From the NCBI GenBank assembly GCA_018398805.1, contig JAGFBZ010000912.1, positions 124,001 to 188,000 on the forward strand: DNA of 64,000 bases, written 5' to 3'. Within the stretch, counting starts at the first letter, position 1; each line of letters begins with the position of its first letter. The position numbers and the translations under genes are program-made. This document shows positions 1 to 11,800 of the stretch, in pieces. This DNA is from Hirundichthys speculiger (taxonomy: Eukaryota > Chordata > Actinopteri > Beloniformes > Exocoetidae). Under the pieces are notes generated by a model. It searched no databases. It was not told where the DNA came from and saw only the letters and a program-made list of their open reading frames with translations.

Positions 1-1169
1 TATCTTTGGTATGTGGGACATCGTCATCTTTGATACTGTAGTCTCCATACTCGTCTGGAGTTAAGACACGTCTCCGTCAGGATTCTGTCTCAAAGTTCAT
101 TTGTTTTTCAGACATTGTTAAAAATCATTGTGTTTTGATGTCATGTTGTCATTTCTTGCAATCGCCTGCTGAGGTGCAGATTTGACCCCTTTAGCAGGCA
201 AATAGAGAATAAATTCATTGAAATCTTAATTGATCTTACTCAGAATCCTTAATCTTTTAGAGGCTAAAACAGAGACAATCAAGTTTTCCACCACAGTCTG
301 ACAAACAAGAATATCCAACTTTTTTCACCATACATTCATTTCATAAAAATGAAGCCAAAAAAGAAAGAAAAATCAAGCAGGCAATATTAATTATCCCGTT
401 ACTGCTTCTGTAGGATTTGAGAGAAAAAACTGTGCCACGTTCTGCTAATCATCAGTCCTTCACCAGCTGGTTATCAGCAGGTGTGCTGACCTCTGTAAAG
501 CAGCTGTTTAACAGTTTGCTGGTCTGCAGCATTCAGGTGTTTAACACAATGCTAAGAGGGAAAGACACAAGCGAAGCAGCTGTGAGTAGGTCTTTGATTC
601 CCAGGGAAGTATGCTCTTCCCGTGGTTAACAGTTAACAGTAAAGCTGCAAAGCTTCTCTGTGTTCACAAAACTATAGCTTTGTAAGAACCGTTGCTATAC
701 AAATAAAATCGAATGGAATTTTGTTGAATTTGCTGTGCATCATGTTACTATTTTGCAAATGTACATTCATTTCACCTCCCTTATTATTATTATTATATAA
801 TATTAATCAGAACATTACAATCACGACAATTCAGAACATTAGTGGAAAGCCTACATTTTTACCTTTTACTAGCTTTGGTAGCAACAGTATGGATGTAACA
901 GGAACAGTGAATTTAGCAAAGCAGCTTCATGTGACTCTTGTGTATTGTAAATTTCAAACATGTAGGAAGCCTTCACAATAAAAAGATTTAATCTGACTAA
1001 TAAGGTGCTCTTGCGCCAGCAGAGTTTTATATCTAGAAATATCCCTGGTGTATGGAACATGTTTTCTCTGAGGAAACAATTTGAAAATATGAACAAATAC
1101 TTTTTGTGATTCACTGAGCTCATCTCAGATTTTTTTTTTTTATGTTAATCTGTTCATTTGAATTTATTT
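1..1169. other. AT-rich non-coding sequence, probable intron
   Basis: No coding region or element boundary was recognised here. There is a short ATT run near 785-800 and an AT-rich stretch resembling the tail of a LINE or gene (an AATAAA-like signal followed by GAATGGAATT) near 700-720. All open frames are short and of biased composition. Because a Shisa-type exon with an upstream splice acceptor lies at 8315, this stretch is presumably part of that gene's intron. That is inference from position only. Confidence 0.4.
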
Positions 1170-1174
1170 GAATG

Positions 1175-1555
1175 CGTCATGGCTTTTTCTTGGGAGGATT
1201 CAAAAAAGGAGGAGAGCCAGGAGATTCCAACAAAATCCTTTAATAATTACAAAAACCAAAAAATAAATTAAGAAAATCCAATGGAGAGGAACAGCAAGAG
1301 CAAACAAAGCTTGCATAACAAGAAGGTAGGCAGGCAGGCAAACCAGCAAACTGAACGGGAAAAACAAGACTTAAATACACAAAGGAACAAACGAGAGGCA
1401 AGTGCACACAATCGGGGGAATAACAGAAGGAAGTAAGGGTGAACACCACAAAGACAAGACAGACCTTCAAAGTAAAACAGGAAACAGTGTTGACTGAAGA
1501 CAGGGAGGTCAAGAAAAAAAAAACAGTCATACCATGCCCAACCCAAACCATGACA
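1175..1555 (-). mobile_element. Solo LTR of an LTR retrotransposon, with 5-bp target duplication
   Basis: Read on the - strand, this 381-bp unit starts TGTCATGG and ends CCATGACG, a near-perfect inverted terminal pair; the expected final CA has become CG. It is flanked by the direct repeat GAATG at 1170-1174 and 1556-1560, the 5-bp duplication an LTR integrase leaves. Inside, in - orientation, are a TATA-like box (TATTTAA, 1371-1377) and a downstream ATTAAA poly(A) signal (1239-1244), the expected U3-R-U5 order. No internal coding region lies next to it, so it is a solo LTR left by LTR-LTR recombination. I infer a Gypsy-like origin from general appearance; the clade is uncertain. The promoter could read toward lower coordinates, antisense to the Shisa-type exon. 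Confidence 0.85.
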
Positions 1556-1560
1556 GAATG

Positions 1561-3429
1561 AATGTTTGCTTCTTGTTCAGAAGTGTCATCTAGTTCCTAC
1601 AATCTCTCATTTCTATAATCAGCAACAACCATTCAAATTGTCTTTGGATACGCATCCCAGTCGTTACTCGTGACTTCTGCATATCGTTTTACAGTATTAT
1701 AACATATCAAGAAACAAGCTCACAGAGCTACTGTACACATCACAGGCAAAGAGACTAATGCCTGGTATACACAGCATGATTAAAAGCCGTTGCAGATGAG
1801 AGATCATGAAAGGACTGTGGCAAGATCTTTCGCCTTAGCTGCAAAGTGGTGCTCCTATGTCATACAATGTAAGCAGTTTGTCAGTGACCATCTCCAATTA
1901 TTCAGATCATAAAAAAGAAGAGAAGCTGAACATTACTTGTTCCTTTACAAGTGCTGACAACACCGGGTTTCCTGAGTGATCAACTGAACACATTACTATA
2001 AAGATGTCATCTGAACACAAATTTGCCAATTTGCTTCCTATATGTTAATAGTAAGAATTTCCATTCCATAAATGTGTAAATATGTGATTCATAAATGCGC
2101 CTGAGTAATGTTGTGGCAGGGTGCCCTGGATCAACCCACGACTCATAAATCCTGCAAACAGCATGGTAGCTTCTGGAGATTGATACCCTTTAGGTATTTT
2201 TCAAGAAAAAATATACAATTTTGATATCAAGATTTCAAAAAGCTATAACTTGAAAGCAGTTTAAGATAAAAGCATACTGTAAATGAGAAATATCTTCAGT
2301 CTGAAACAAAATTTGGGATGGAAGAAGATTTGTCATTTAATTTGAATATTGTGACAGTATTCCTCAGTTTCAGGTTTTTCCTCAAGCCCCTTGCACAAGT
2401 GAAATTACATGAAAGCTTTCATTTCAGGGACAATCACATCATAAAGTCATGATATCCGGACTTTGGCTCCAAAATTTCCCTTTCAAAGAACTGGTGGGCA
2501 TATCTGTGTGTTTCATTGGTGATGAGGCTCCAGAATTCATCATTCAAAAAAGAGAGATGAAATCAATGGGCTCAGAATTTAAGAGATCATCTCCACAATA
2601 GACAACAAGCTCATGAAAATTTCAGATCCACTTTTGATACTCTTCCTCTTCTCTCAAGAACTCCCAACCATCATCATCATCATTATCATCACCGCGATTT
2701 CCGGGGCGCCATTAGCGGTGTGTTATTTCCCACGGCTTCTCCCGTGTCTGCCAGGACAACCGTGGTTGTTGTCATCCCCGCTATATTTTTCCATACTTGT
2801 GGTGCTATGAGCCCCTCTGACACCTCGACCACGTCCCCTGTTTGGCGTTCGTAGAATGTTTCCAACCCGGCCTAGCTGAGGTGAAGCATCCACTATACTG
2901 TGTTCTGATCGTGGACTTGCCGTCACCACTGTGAGTTTCTACTTCACTGGACAACTGCATCTCTTAGCCAGTAGAGTTAGCCAGTACCCGACGAAGAACT
3001 TCGTCAGTACAGTAAACCGGCCTCTTGGCATCGTGAGTGAATGAGAAAATACTCGTTCGCTCTGCTCTGCTCTGCTCTGCTCTCGCTACACTCAGCACTA
3101 CTACACTGCTTCGCCGCTGCGTTGCTGCACCAGAGGATGTTTTACAAAACTCTTTTTAGACTAAAACTTTGAATAGCAGCACGTTGACAAATGGTTCTCA
3201 GATTACAGGCACACATGTCCACCGTCTCCAGGTGAAAAGCAGTAACAGGATTCAGCGACACATTTATAGATTCAGCCTGTTTTATTCAGCAATGTTGCTT
3301 GTCGCAATTTTGCGACTTTGGCGTTTAAAGGGTTATAATCATTGTGAAATTCTCCTTTGAAAGTTCACTAGATGCATAACTATTCAGTTGCCCATCAGGT
3401 GACAGCGGTTACCCACTGAAGAAGTAGCT
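1561..3429. other. Non-coding sequence with short simple repeats
   Basis: No gene was found. An ATC-type run lies near 2671-2692 and a five-base tandem repeat (CTCTG units) near 3057-3083. The block around 2690-3160 is more GC-rich than its surroundings and looks like an old repeat, but I could not find ends or a coding domain in it. The rest is AT-rich with no supportable feature. Confidence 0.4.
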
Positions 3430-4050
3430 GTTAACCACCCTTACCCACCCACAGACTGCAAACACAATGATGCCCACTGCCATACACAGGAAGTTGTAGA
3501 GTGAGCGATCAAGCAGTTGAAATGTCCATGGTGCTGTTTTGGCAGGGCCGGGGAATGGTCCTGTATTGCTCTGACTAGGTGTGCCACATTGCCAACAAAT
3601 GGTGTGAGATCATGGCCGCCAGATCCACCACCTGTTGTGGCCACCTGGCTTCACCTCCACCTTTCTGACTTTTTTTTTATTTTATTTGGTCAGGTAATTT
3701 GGTAAAGGTGCAGTTTTCTGAGCCCACCACACACTCCCACTCCATTTTTTAATTTTACTATTTATGCCAGAAGACAAAGTGCCAAATTAAATATTTTTCC
3801 TGGCCTCAACTTCAGAAAGGAGTCTCTCGAGTTCACACGCAGTGAGATTTCTCTTTCTCAGCTTGCTTTTGCCATTTTCTTTGTTTGGATGAGTGGGTTT
3901 CCCATGTCTGTTTATACTCATTGTCATATTCAAATTGGTGTGTTTGAGGGATGAGACAGGGTGGAGTGTTGTGTCCATGCATGTGCGCTCAATGTCAAGT
4001 TGATTGTAATGTACGAAGAGAACATGCGTGGATTCACCTGTACGCAAGGT
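3430..4050 (-). pseudogene. Decayed Harbinger-type Myb/SANT-like DNA-binding protein
   Basis: On the - strand the frame beginning at 4047 contains RKRNLTACELERLLSEVEAR (about 3790-3850), which resembles the start of the Myb/SANT-like domain of proteins encoded beside PIF/Harbinger transposases in fish. That frame stops at once, but lower coordinates in other frames continue with a SSGINSK-like segment and, at about 3585-3644, TGGGSGGHDLTP, like the glycine-rich segment that follows the domain in these proteins. Stops and frame changes show that it is dead. In intact elements this protein brings the transposase to the element ends. No terminal repeats were found around it. The assignment rests on remembered family motifs, not a search. 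Confidence 0.5.
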
Positions 4051-7000
4051 TCTAGTACATCTGAATCATTTTGTGCTTACAGAAATTTCCACTTAAAGAT
4101 TTAGAATGAAATCCACGCAAGTCTTAGTACATGTGGCCCCAGACATGTGGCCCCCATATGTGTCCAAAATAGTATTAAGTGAACAGTTTTTAAGTTGATA
4201 TCTGCAACAAACTGAGTTAAAACTTATGACAGACTTTAAAAACTGTAACAATTGATGAAATCTAACTTTGTTGAAATATCTCACAACTTAATTAGGTCAA
4301 ATATGGGTTGAGTCTTTCCAAAGGGGGGAAAAAACATTTTATGAAGGCTCCAGATGGATTAAAAGTGGGATGCAAATATGGTTCCATGCGGGTTTGCTCA
4401 TAGATTACAAGGTGGCCCTTCCTGTGTTTGGCCATATGGACTCTGAGTGGACTCTATGTGGTTTTAAAGTGGGGTCCAACTGGTTAATTTTTCCAACATG
4501 AAGCCTATGTTACTAAAACTATATGGCACATACACATTTGTCCCCTTTCTTAGCCCATGCCTATTTTGCCACGTATCCTCATGGCCTATGTTGTGCCCTA
4601 GAAGAAACATATATATAATATGTATATGAAAAAATAACATGTCCATAAACTGACCCCTGAGGCACCTCAAGGGAAGGACATTGAGAAGGCAGGAGACTAT
4701 GAATCCTTGAGTCAGCATGGAGAACTTCTCTGAGGGATTGAATTATGTCCTGTAACTTGGTGTCCTTCCCCAACAGCTGCTGTTGAAGTGCCCTGGAGTT
4801 GTCCATGGACAACCATATGAATCGTTCAATGAGTAATTGCAGGCCTGTGAGAGTGCTTGACAGCGTCCTGACGCATGTGGACATAAGACTCCTTCTGGAT
4901 AAGCAAACATAAGAAAATCTTCTCACTCACCCTGGCTGTATAATTAAACTTGACACCTTTAGCCACAGAGCAGAAAAGCAGCCTCGGATTAATTGTGTGT
5001 TTCCAACAAATACTCAATAAATCAAGGGTCTCTACTCACAAATTGAGTTACATTGTTTGTCATTGACAGCAACTACTATAGAATAAACTCATTATACATC
5101 TTCTGAGCAAGTATAATCTTTTTATCATGAAACTGTTGGGGGTGTAACACTAATAAAGCCAGACACATGGGTGCACTTGCTGATGAGGTATAATGATAGC
5201 ATGCTGCCATGTTGTATGGAAGACATGTAGAGAAACAGTAAGTCTTAGAGGAAGAAGATACGCATCACATAGGGTGTTTTTAATATCCCCCACCCCTGGC
5301 TCTTATATCACTTCAGGATAAAAAAAAGACCAGTAAACAAACAAGGTTGTCTGTGTCTGTGAGGGATTAGGAGTGGGGTAGTGGAGCTGGTTATGGTTGA
5401 AGGTAATGATGATGAGAAGGAGGAAACAACCACTGAGTTCCACTTTAGAGGCTCAAGTTAATCAGACCCAGCAACTCTGAACTCTGGTTTTAGTTACTCA
5501 TTTTGTTTGACAATGTCAAATTTGGACAGTTGTATTCCTGTCTGATCAGTTTGCAAAAGCCAATGAGGATAAAAGATAAAATACATTTCTCACAAACAAA
5601 TGTCATCTTTTTGGACACATACAAGAACCTAAGCAGGATGCATGTTGCATCAATGAATAACTTGTCAGAGGTTTGCTTGTAGATGTACTAATGTGATGGA
5701 AAGTGTTGTTTTCTGTCTAGAAGAGTCCTTCAATGAAAATCCTGTTTTTTCCTCTAAAGGTGGAGTGGGTGATCACTCCAAGAACCTTTTCTGTTTTTTG
5801 TTTTTACATTTTATTGGTTGAAAGTGTTTTCACATTCCAATAATAAATAATTAAATACTTCCTCTGAGATAATATGAAAAGCATCTGTCATCTAGAGCAC
5901 TGTAAAAGTCATGCCCAATTAATTCACTCGGCTGAGGGAAATCAATTAGCAATTTGTCGCCCTGTCTGATGATCAACTGGACTTCTGCGTGTTTCCATGG
6001 TACTCTTCTAAAGAACTGAGGGAAGAGAAGGTACTAAAGAGTAATGCCATGTCAAGAAGAAATTTATCCAAGAATATGATTTATGATGGTGAAACACCAA
6101 GAGCAAAGCCAAAGTTAGAAGTGGGCTCTAGAAACTGAAGTTTTTTGCTCTTCATGAACTGCACACTAAGTTGTTTGATTTTGTTTTTTGTTTTTTTCTT
6201 GTTGCAGAGTGGCCATCCTTCTATGATGACAGTGTCTGGAGTGTTAGCTTTTAAAAGGCAATGGGCTACTATTTGTAGCGTGTACCAGTTGGTCCCCAGT
6301 GCAGGTTTTCTGAGGCACATCACATGTTCTTCTTATCACAATGTGTTCACGTAGCCATTTGATGTTGGAATTGTTTTCTCTATCTTGAAATGGTTAAAAC
6401 TGGAGTTTGTCCCATACATTTGGTGTGTCACATTTGTATATTATATTGTGCTTTGTATGATTGCAAATGGTTTGAATGATCTCTATTCCAGAGATCATCA
6501 TTAGAAATGGGTTAACAGTGATAGGTATTGTTTTTCTGGCCATGGAAGTGTGCGTTCATGTGATCTGGGTCACTTTTGGATGGAGGTTAGAGGGAAGTGG
6601 TTGAGTAGTTTGGATGTGTAATTTTAAAAATCATCTCGTTCTTCTAAAGATGGAGTCCAACAGAACATGGAAAGCGCCGAGCACCTTGAAGAGGCTTTGC
6701 TCCAATTCATAAGAGATATACTCACCCTAAGGTTTCAAGATTACATAACAGTTGGACACGAGTCTGCTCCTTTAAAGGCTGTTATCTTTTTGTCTTCTTC
6801 TTGCTATTATTATACATTTATAAAGGTTGAGTGGTGTAAAAGAAAATGTGGTTTTCAACTTATAGACTGACCCTTTCCTCATACGTGGTTCAAATTTCTT
6901 CTAAAACTTTCTGAATTGTGAACCCACAGTCTCCACAGGTTAACGTAATGTTATGATATACGAGTCAGAGTCAGTTGGTGGTGCTTTATTTTGAAATTTC

Positions 7001-7189
7001 CAGTTTTGCGACTTTCTTCCAACTCAACCTGCTGTGTGTAAAGAAACATGAGGATGGGAGAAGCAGGTGAAGAACCCCAGTTACTTGAGGTGCTGACAAC
7101 TTGTTGTGATACTGTACTTGCAATAAAAGCTTCCTTGGAGGTAAAGACCTCTGCAACAAAACAGACATTGGTAATCCTATTTAAAATAT
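4051..7189. other. Non-coding sequence, no recognised feature
   Basis: AT-rich sequence with only short open frames of biased composition. No exon with convincing splice sites and protein-like content was found, and no terminal repeats or long simple repeats were recognised. By position it is probably intron of the Shisa-type gene. Confidence 0.35.
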
Positions 7190-7197
7190 ATAAATAA

Positions 7198-7884
7198 TAG
7201 GGCTGTCAAAGTTAACGCGTTAATAATGCATTAACGCATATTCTGTTTAATGCCACTATTTTTTAAATGCGAGATTAACGCACACACCTTTCTGTAAATA
7301 TGACCCTTGGTAAATAAGTGTATTTACAGCCAACGTGTGGGACAGACATGGCGACAGAAAAGGGTCTTATGAACAGTAGGTTTAGCCTTAAGGTGCTGCC
7401 AGATGGGTCTGTTAACAAGAAAAAAGGTTATTTGTATTTACTGTTCCTGTGAATTGAGTTACCACCACAGGGCTCGGTCAAGTTAGTTTCACATCTGACA
7501 TTCACTTGTTTATTTTCTCTTTAAACTTTAATAGCGTCGTGAAAACGGCACCAATTTTTCGGCACCACGGCACCACAATCATTTTGTGGATATAAGTATG
7601 CCAGACATTTCACAAGTATCATCAACCCTCCAAGCTCAGTGAGTGTGGCTAAAACTCTCAGGAACAGCGCTGAATGTCCTTCAAAGTATCTGCTGCTGCC
7701 GTGGAGTTTAGGGACCGTCAGCAAATTACAGCAGTCAAGCAGCAGCCCCAAATACACTAAGAAGCTGATGAATTAAGACCCCAAAAAGTACTGCAGAACA
7801 TAAAAAAATGTGATTAATGTGCAATTAATCGTGAGTTAACTATGAAAATCTTTCAATTAATTGCGATTAAAAAATGTAGCCCTA
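7198..7884. mobile_element. Non-autonomous hAT-like DNA transposon with 8-bp target duplication
   Basis: A 687-bp unit starting TAGGGCTG and ending GTAGCCCTA, flanked by the perfect 8-bp direct repeat ATAAATAA at 7190-7197 and 7885-7892. An 8-bp duplication and short inverted ends are typical of hAT elements. Both subterminal regions carry TTAACGCGTTAA-like and ATTAATCG/CGATTAA palindromic motifs, candidate transposase-binding sites. No transposase frame is present, so it would depend on an autonomous partner. A related terminal sequence occurs at 63152. The superfamily call is inference from duplication length and ends. Confidence 0.75.
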
Positions 7885-8286
7885 ATAAATAACTATGGTT
7901 TTCTCTCTCCCACTTGAAAAATTCCACTCTTAAGCAGTACTGACTAGTGATCTGCCTTCATCTGTGTTGAAGTAGTATTGACTTGCATGCAAAAGTAGAT
8001 GTAAACTTGGGACAGATGAATGCAGCAAGTGATGGAAGGGCCTCTTTGCATATTCATAGAATACTAAATGATGCAAAGATGTAGAGCTATATCTCAGTAG
8101 TTTTATAGCATCAAAGAGTTTTTTTCTATTTTCTGTGTGGTAAAGATTGTATATATGTAATTTTTTTAATGGACAGAATGTATTTCTTGGTAAGCTAATC
8201 AATGCCTGCAAAAAGATACACATTTATTAAAATGCCTGGTTGGTTCCAGATCATAAAAATCAGAATTTAACATATTTGTCTGTCTT

Positions 8287-8314
8287 GGTGTCCTCCATTT
8301 CTCCCATCATCCAG
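8287..8314 (+). other. Splice acceptor before the Shisa-type last exon
   Basis: A pyrimidine-rich tract (GGTGTCCTCCATTTCTCCCA and following) runs into CATCCAG, with AG at 8313-8314. The open protein-like frame begins right after it with two bases left over from a split codon. This is a normal vertebrate 3' splice site and sets the exon start at 8315. Confidence 0.75.
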
Positions 8315-8811
8315 ACACTGGTGCAAGAGACTACTACAAGAGCTACCCAATGGTAGATTACACCCACCGCCAGTCTCCTCCCACTTTCCAGCCAGTCAAC
8401 TTCCACCCCAAGGACAAACCATTCCTCCCACCACCCGACATCCATGCACCTCTGGCTATCACCATCAACGCCTCCCAGATTCCCAAGCCGAAGATCTCTA
8501 AGACCAACACTCATCCACTCACCTCCAGCTCAGCGTTCAAGGCATGGGACCCGAGTAAGAGTCACATCCAGCACCCGTCGGCCTCGCACATGGTCATTGG
8601 TGGACAGCAGCATCACCCCATCCAGCAGCAGCAGCACCAGCCGCTGCACCAGCAGAACAGCCGGTGTCAGGCCTACTCGAACAAGAGGCAGTTCAGCATC
8701 GAGACGCTGCCTGAGCTCTTCTCGCAACCACTGGGATACGGCCACTCTCCACACATTCACCCCAAGCACAAGGGACTGGCCACCAACAGCAAGACGGAGG
8801 TGACGGTGTGA
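8315..8811 (+). CDS. shisa9: Last coding exon of a Shisa-family AMPA-receptor auxiliary subunit (shisa9-like)
   Basis: Partial gene: one terminal exon, with upstream exons outside the window. After the acceptor AG at 8314 there are two bases of a split codon, then an open frame of about 164 codons to TGA (8809-8811). The product is the end of the cytoplasmic tail. It has a proline-rich segment with YYKSYPMVDY near its start, AFKAWDP, a glutamine/histidine-rich run (QQQQHQPLHQQ) and QAYSNK, and ends TNSKTEVTV. Shisa6/9 (CKAMP) proteins are single-pass membrane proteins that bind AMPA receptors and use a C-terminal EVTV to bind PDZ scaffolds such as PSD-95. The WDP, QAYSNK and NSKTEVTV spacing fits Shisa9 better than Shisa6, whose end differs as I remember it. 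The first in-frame ATG (8350) is internal, not a start. The Q/H run is of low complexity. The paralogue (a or b) cannot be told. Confidence 0.72.
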
Positions 8812-11800
8812 ACGTGCTGATAAATAGACTGAGAAAGAAAAAAATAACAAAACATACGAAGTTAAAGGAATATCCTTTATATCCAGAGCTATGGATGGTG
8901 TTGTGGGAACAGGCATATATCAGAACTGAAATTTTTTAACTCCATTTTCCTCATCATTGTTAATTAACAACAATAATAAAAAATGTGATATATGTGTACT
9001 TTTAAGACCACTGGATCAAAGCAGAAGCAGATAAACTGTGAAGGTGATGGATTAGAAGGTGCTGACGGCAACCCTTTGAGCATGGAAGTCTTTATAAAAA
9101 AATGGAGTGACCTTTCAAGTGTGTTGGCACACCTCGACTTCGTCTCCTCTCAACCCTCTTTCAGCTCAGCATCATTCTGGTCTGCTCTGTAGCTCCACTA
9201 CAGTGTATTCAAACATTCAAATCACACACGGATACTCTATTTACCCCGCGAACTGTAGCCCAGACTCTGAGGCTGTCACAGAGGCTGGTAGGGGAGTGTT
9301 TCCCCTAAGACTCTGGCTTCCCATCAACAGAGAAAATGCCATTGTATTGTCAGCTCTCATTGCCCTCCAGCCTGCGAAAGAGTGAGATATCAGCCTGGCA
9401 ACTCATACCGGAGAAGAGGGTAGGGGATTCATCTCATTCCAGAAGCAAATGCGATGAGAAGGATCTGAACAATGTACACACGCATGCACGCGTGAACACG
9501 CGAACACGCACAATACACACTTGTCAAAAATTACAGAAGGTCCAAGGCACTGGCAGAGGCCACAGGCAAGCCCACCCCATACACATCCCCTCTCAGACAA
9601 ACACACACACACACTTGTTTCAGCACACTAATTCCCAGAGACTGGGAAAATGAATAAACAAGCTCCCTTGTCGTTATTTGCAAGGGCTTGTTAAACTGTC
9701 TCTTCTATTCTTGTAGAAGTTTTTAGCTCTAAAAGAAATGATGGATGTAACCCATTTATCCAGAAAGACCACTGGAAAATCACTGAATATTCTGAGGCAG
9801 TTCAACAAATCTGTCAAAGAACTGTCATCTGCATATCTCATATCTGAATATGGATAGTGTACATCCTTTGAGATCCACTCTGCTATTTTTAACTCCACAC
9901 ATTTACCAAGACCTGCTTTCATAATAAAACACTAATCATCAGTGGAGCGCTGGATGTAGAAGGAGAACCAGTGATGCACGCAAGAAAACCTTTTCCCAGT
10001 ATGGGTGTTCCCAAATGAAACTATTTGATCCGTGTACGTACAGCTGCTGCTTGAACTGCAATTTACTTTATTCCTTCTAAATGGAGGGTTTTAGCACCAC
10101 AACTGAATAACTGCTAACAATTAAACAAGTAGCAAACATGAATCACGCCTGAGATGCATACAGCTAACACATCAAGCATTTTTCATATGACAATGGTCAT
10201 AGTTTAAATTTAGAATGCAGATACTTGGTTACAACCTAGCCTTTCTTCAAATCAGTATTTATATATGCTCCCATTGGGGTTGTATGTAGCTTCTGGTTTT
10301 TTTTTTTTTTTTGTCAGTCACCCGCATTAGACAGCAGTTAGACCTTTTTCAGATTGAAGAACTAGGATGTCTGATGGAGAGCTAGGCCAACGGCTAACAG
10401 CTATGTGGAATCAGAGCCATAGAAGAGCCTCTGTTCACTATTTCAAAGCACCTCAAACCCCAGAAATTTCATAACAGTTCAAGGGAACACAGTATTAAAC
10501 ATATTTACACCACTATGGAGTTATATTGCTATTTCTAATAAAGAGCACAGTTTCTTGATTCAAGAGCAGAACAACATTTCCTCCTCTTTATAGCTGCTAG
10601 TCTAGCTGTTAGCTGTTAGCCTAGCTCCTCATCAGAATTCTTTGATTCTCTAAACTGAGAGCCCTGCGACTGGTGTCTTCTCCAGGGAAGACACTACTCA
10701 GTACTTCACACTTATAATGAATTATGACACTTTAACTGTAAAATTAAAGGTAATTTCTTTTTAATGTTAATGATACCAATGTTAATGAGACAGTGAGCCA
10801 ACATTTTATAATTTAATCATTCATAAAATGTTTGCATGAAGCAAGTTTCCCTGCCTGCACTGTAGATCCATATTCAGTTAGCTGTGATTACCATCCCCGG
10901 GGCTACTTTGATGTATTAGACAATAATTTAAAATCATTTAATAAGATTTTATGTCACATAATCTTTATGGAGGAGGCAAGTGTGCAACAAATCTGCACTC
11001 CTTACTCATCAAGTGCTGACTCCTGATTAGATCCCGCTTTAGAATTGTTGTTCCATGTGCAGTGTTGTGATTTAAATCCACACTTCTCCATGAAGACAGT
11101 TAATAAACCTCATTGAATGTAGGATGATGGCTGAGACTGCAGAGAAAGTACAAGAAAGTTATCAGTCATGAATCATCCTATTAAGACAGACACCCCTCTA
11201 CAGGTTGGATCTATGGATCTGGATAAATGGCAGTAGCTGCACTGCAGGGTTTCTTACATTGAACTTTGGCAGCCCTTATTAAAATACACCCTTTGGCAAA
11301 GTTAACTACATGTTACGTGGCACTTCCTTCAACACGTTTCTTCTCCATTTTCATTTTTTATACAATATTTGCCGACATTGTCATGACAGGAGCTATGTAT
11401 TTTGACACAAAGACTCTAAAGAGGTGCATGGTGCTTTAAAATATGAAGCTCCTGATTAACAAGTATACAACAAGTATTCAGTAGTGCCAGATAGGTTGAT
11501 ATGTACCCAACTTCCCTTAAACGGTATCACTAATTGATGTAACTAATTCTCTTTTGCTGAAAAGTACCTTAAAATGGTGTTGCAATTAGTATATGTTACA
11601 CAAAATATAACATATTTCTTAGTTCGAGAGCATGAATTAGACAAACAGAAGTGTCTGATTGAATTCACCTTCATTTGTTTTCATGAGGACACCAGATATG
11701 CCGCAGTGCATATGCCCATAACATTGGGCAGGTGGTAGAAGCTCATCAAACCGCATCGCTTCCCAGAGTCACACACTATTTAGCTGTTTTTCCTCATTCT

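Noticed and set aside
8444..8916. Open frames overlapping the Shisa-type exon in other frames and on the - strand
   Set aside because: They are shadows of the real exon; low-complexity arginine/serine or leucine/valine-rich translations.
9403..9653. Coding potential around the CA/CG-rich tract near 9476-9620
   Set aside because: Cysteine/valine and threonine/histidine-rich translations arise from the alternating simple repeat.
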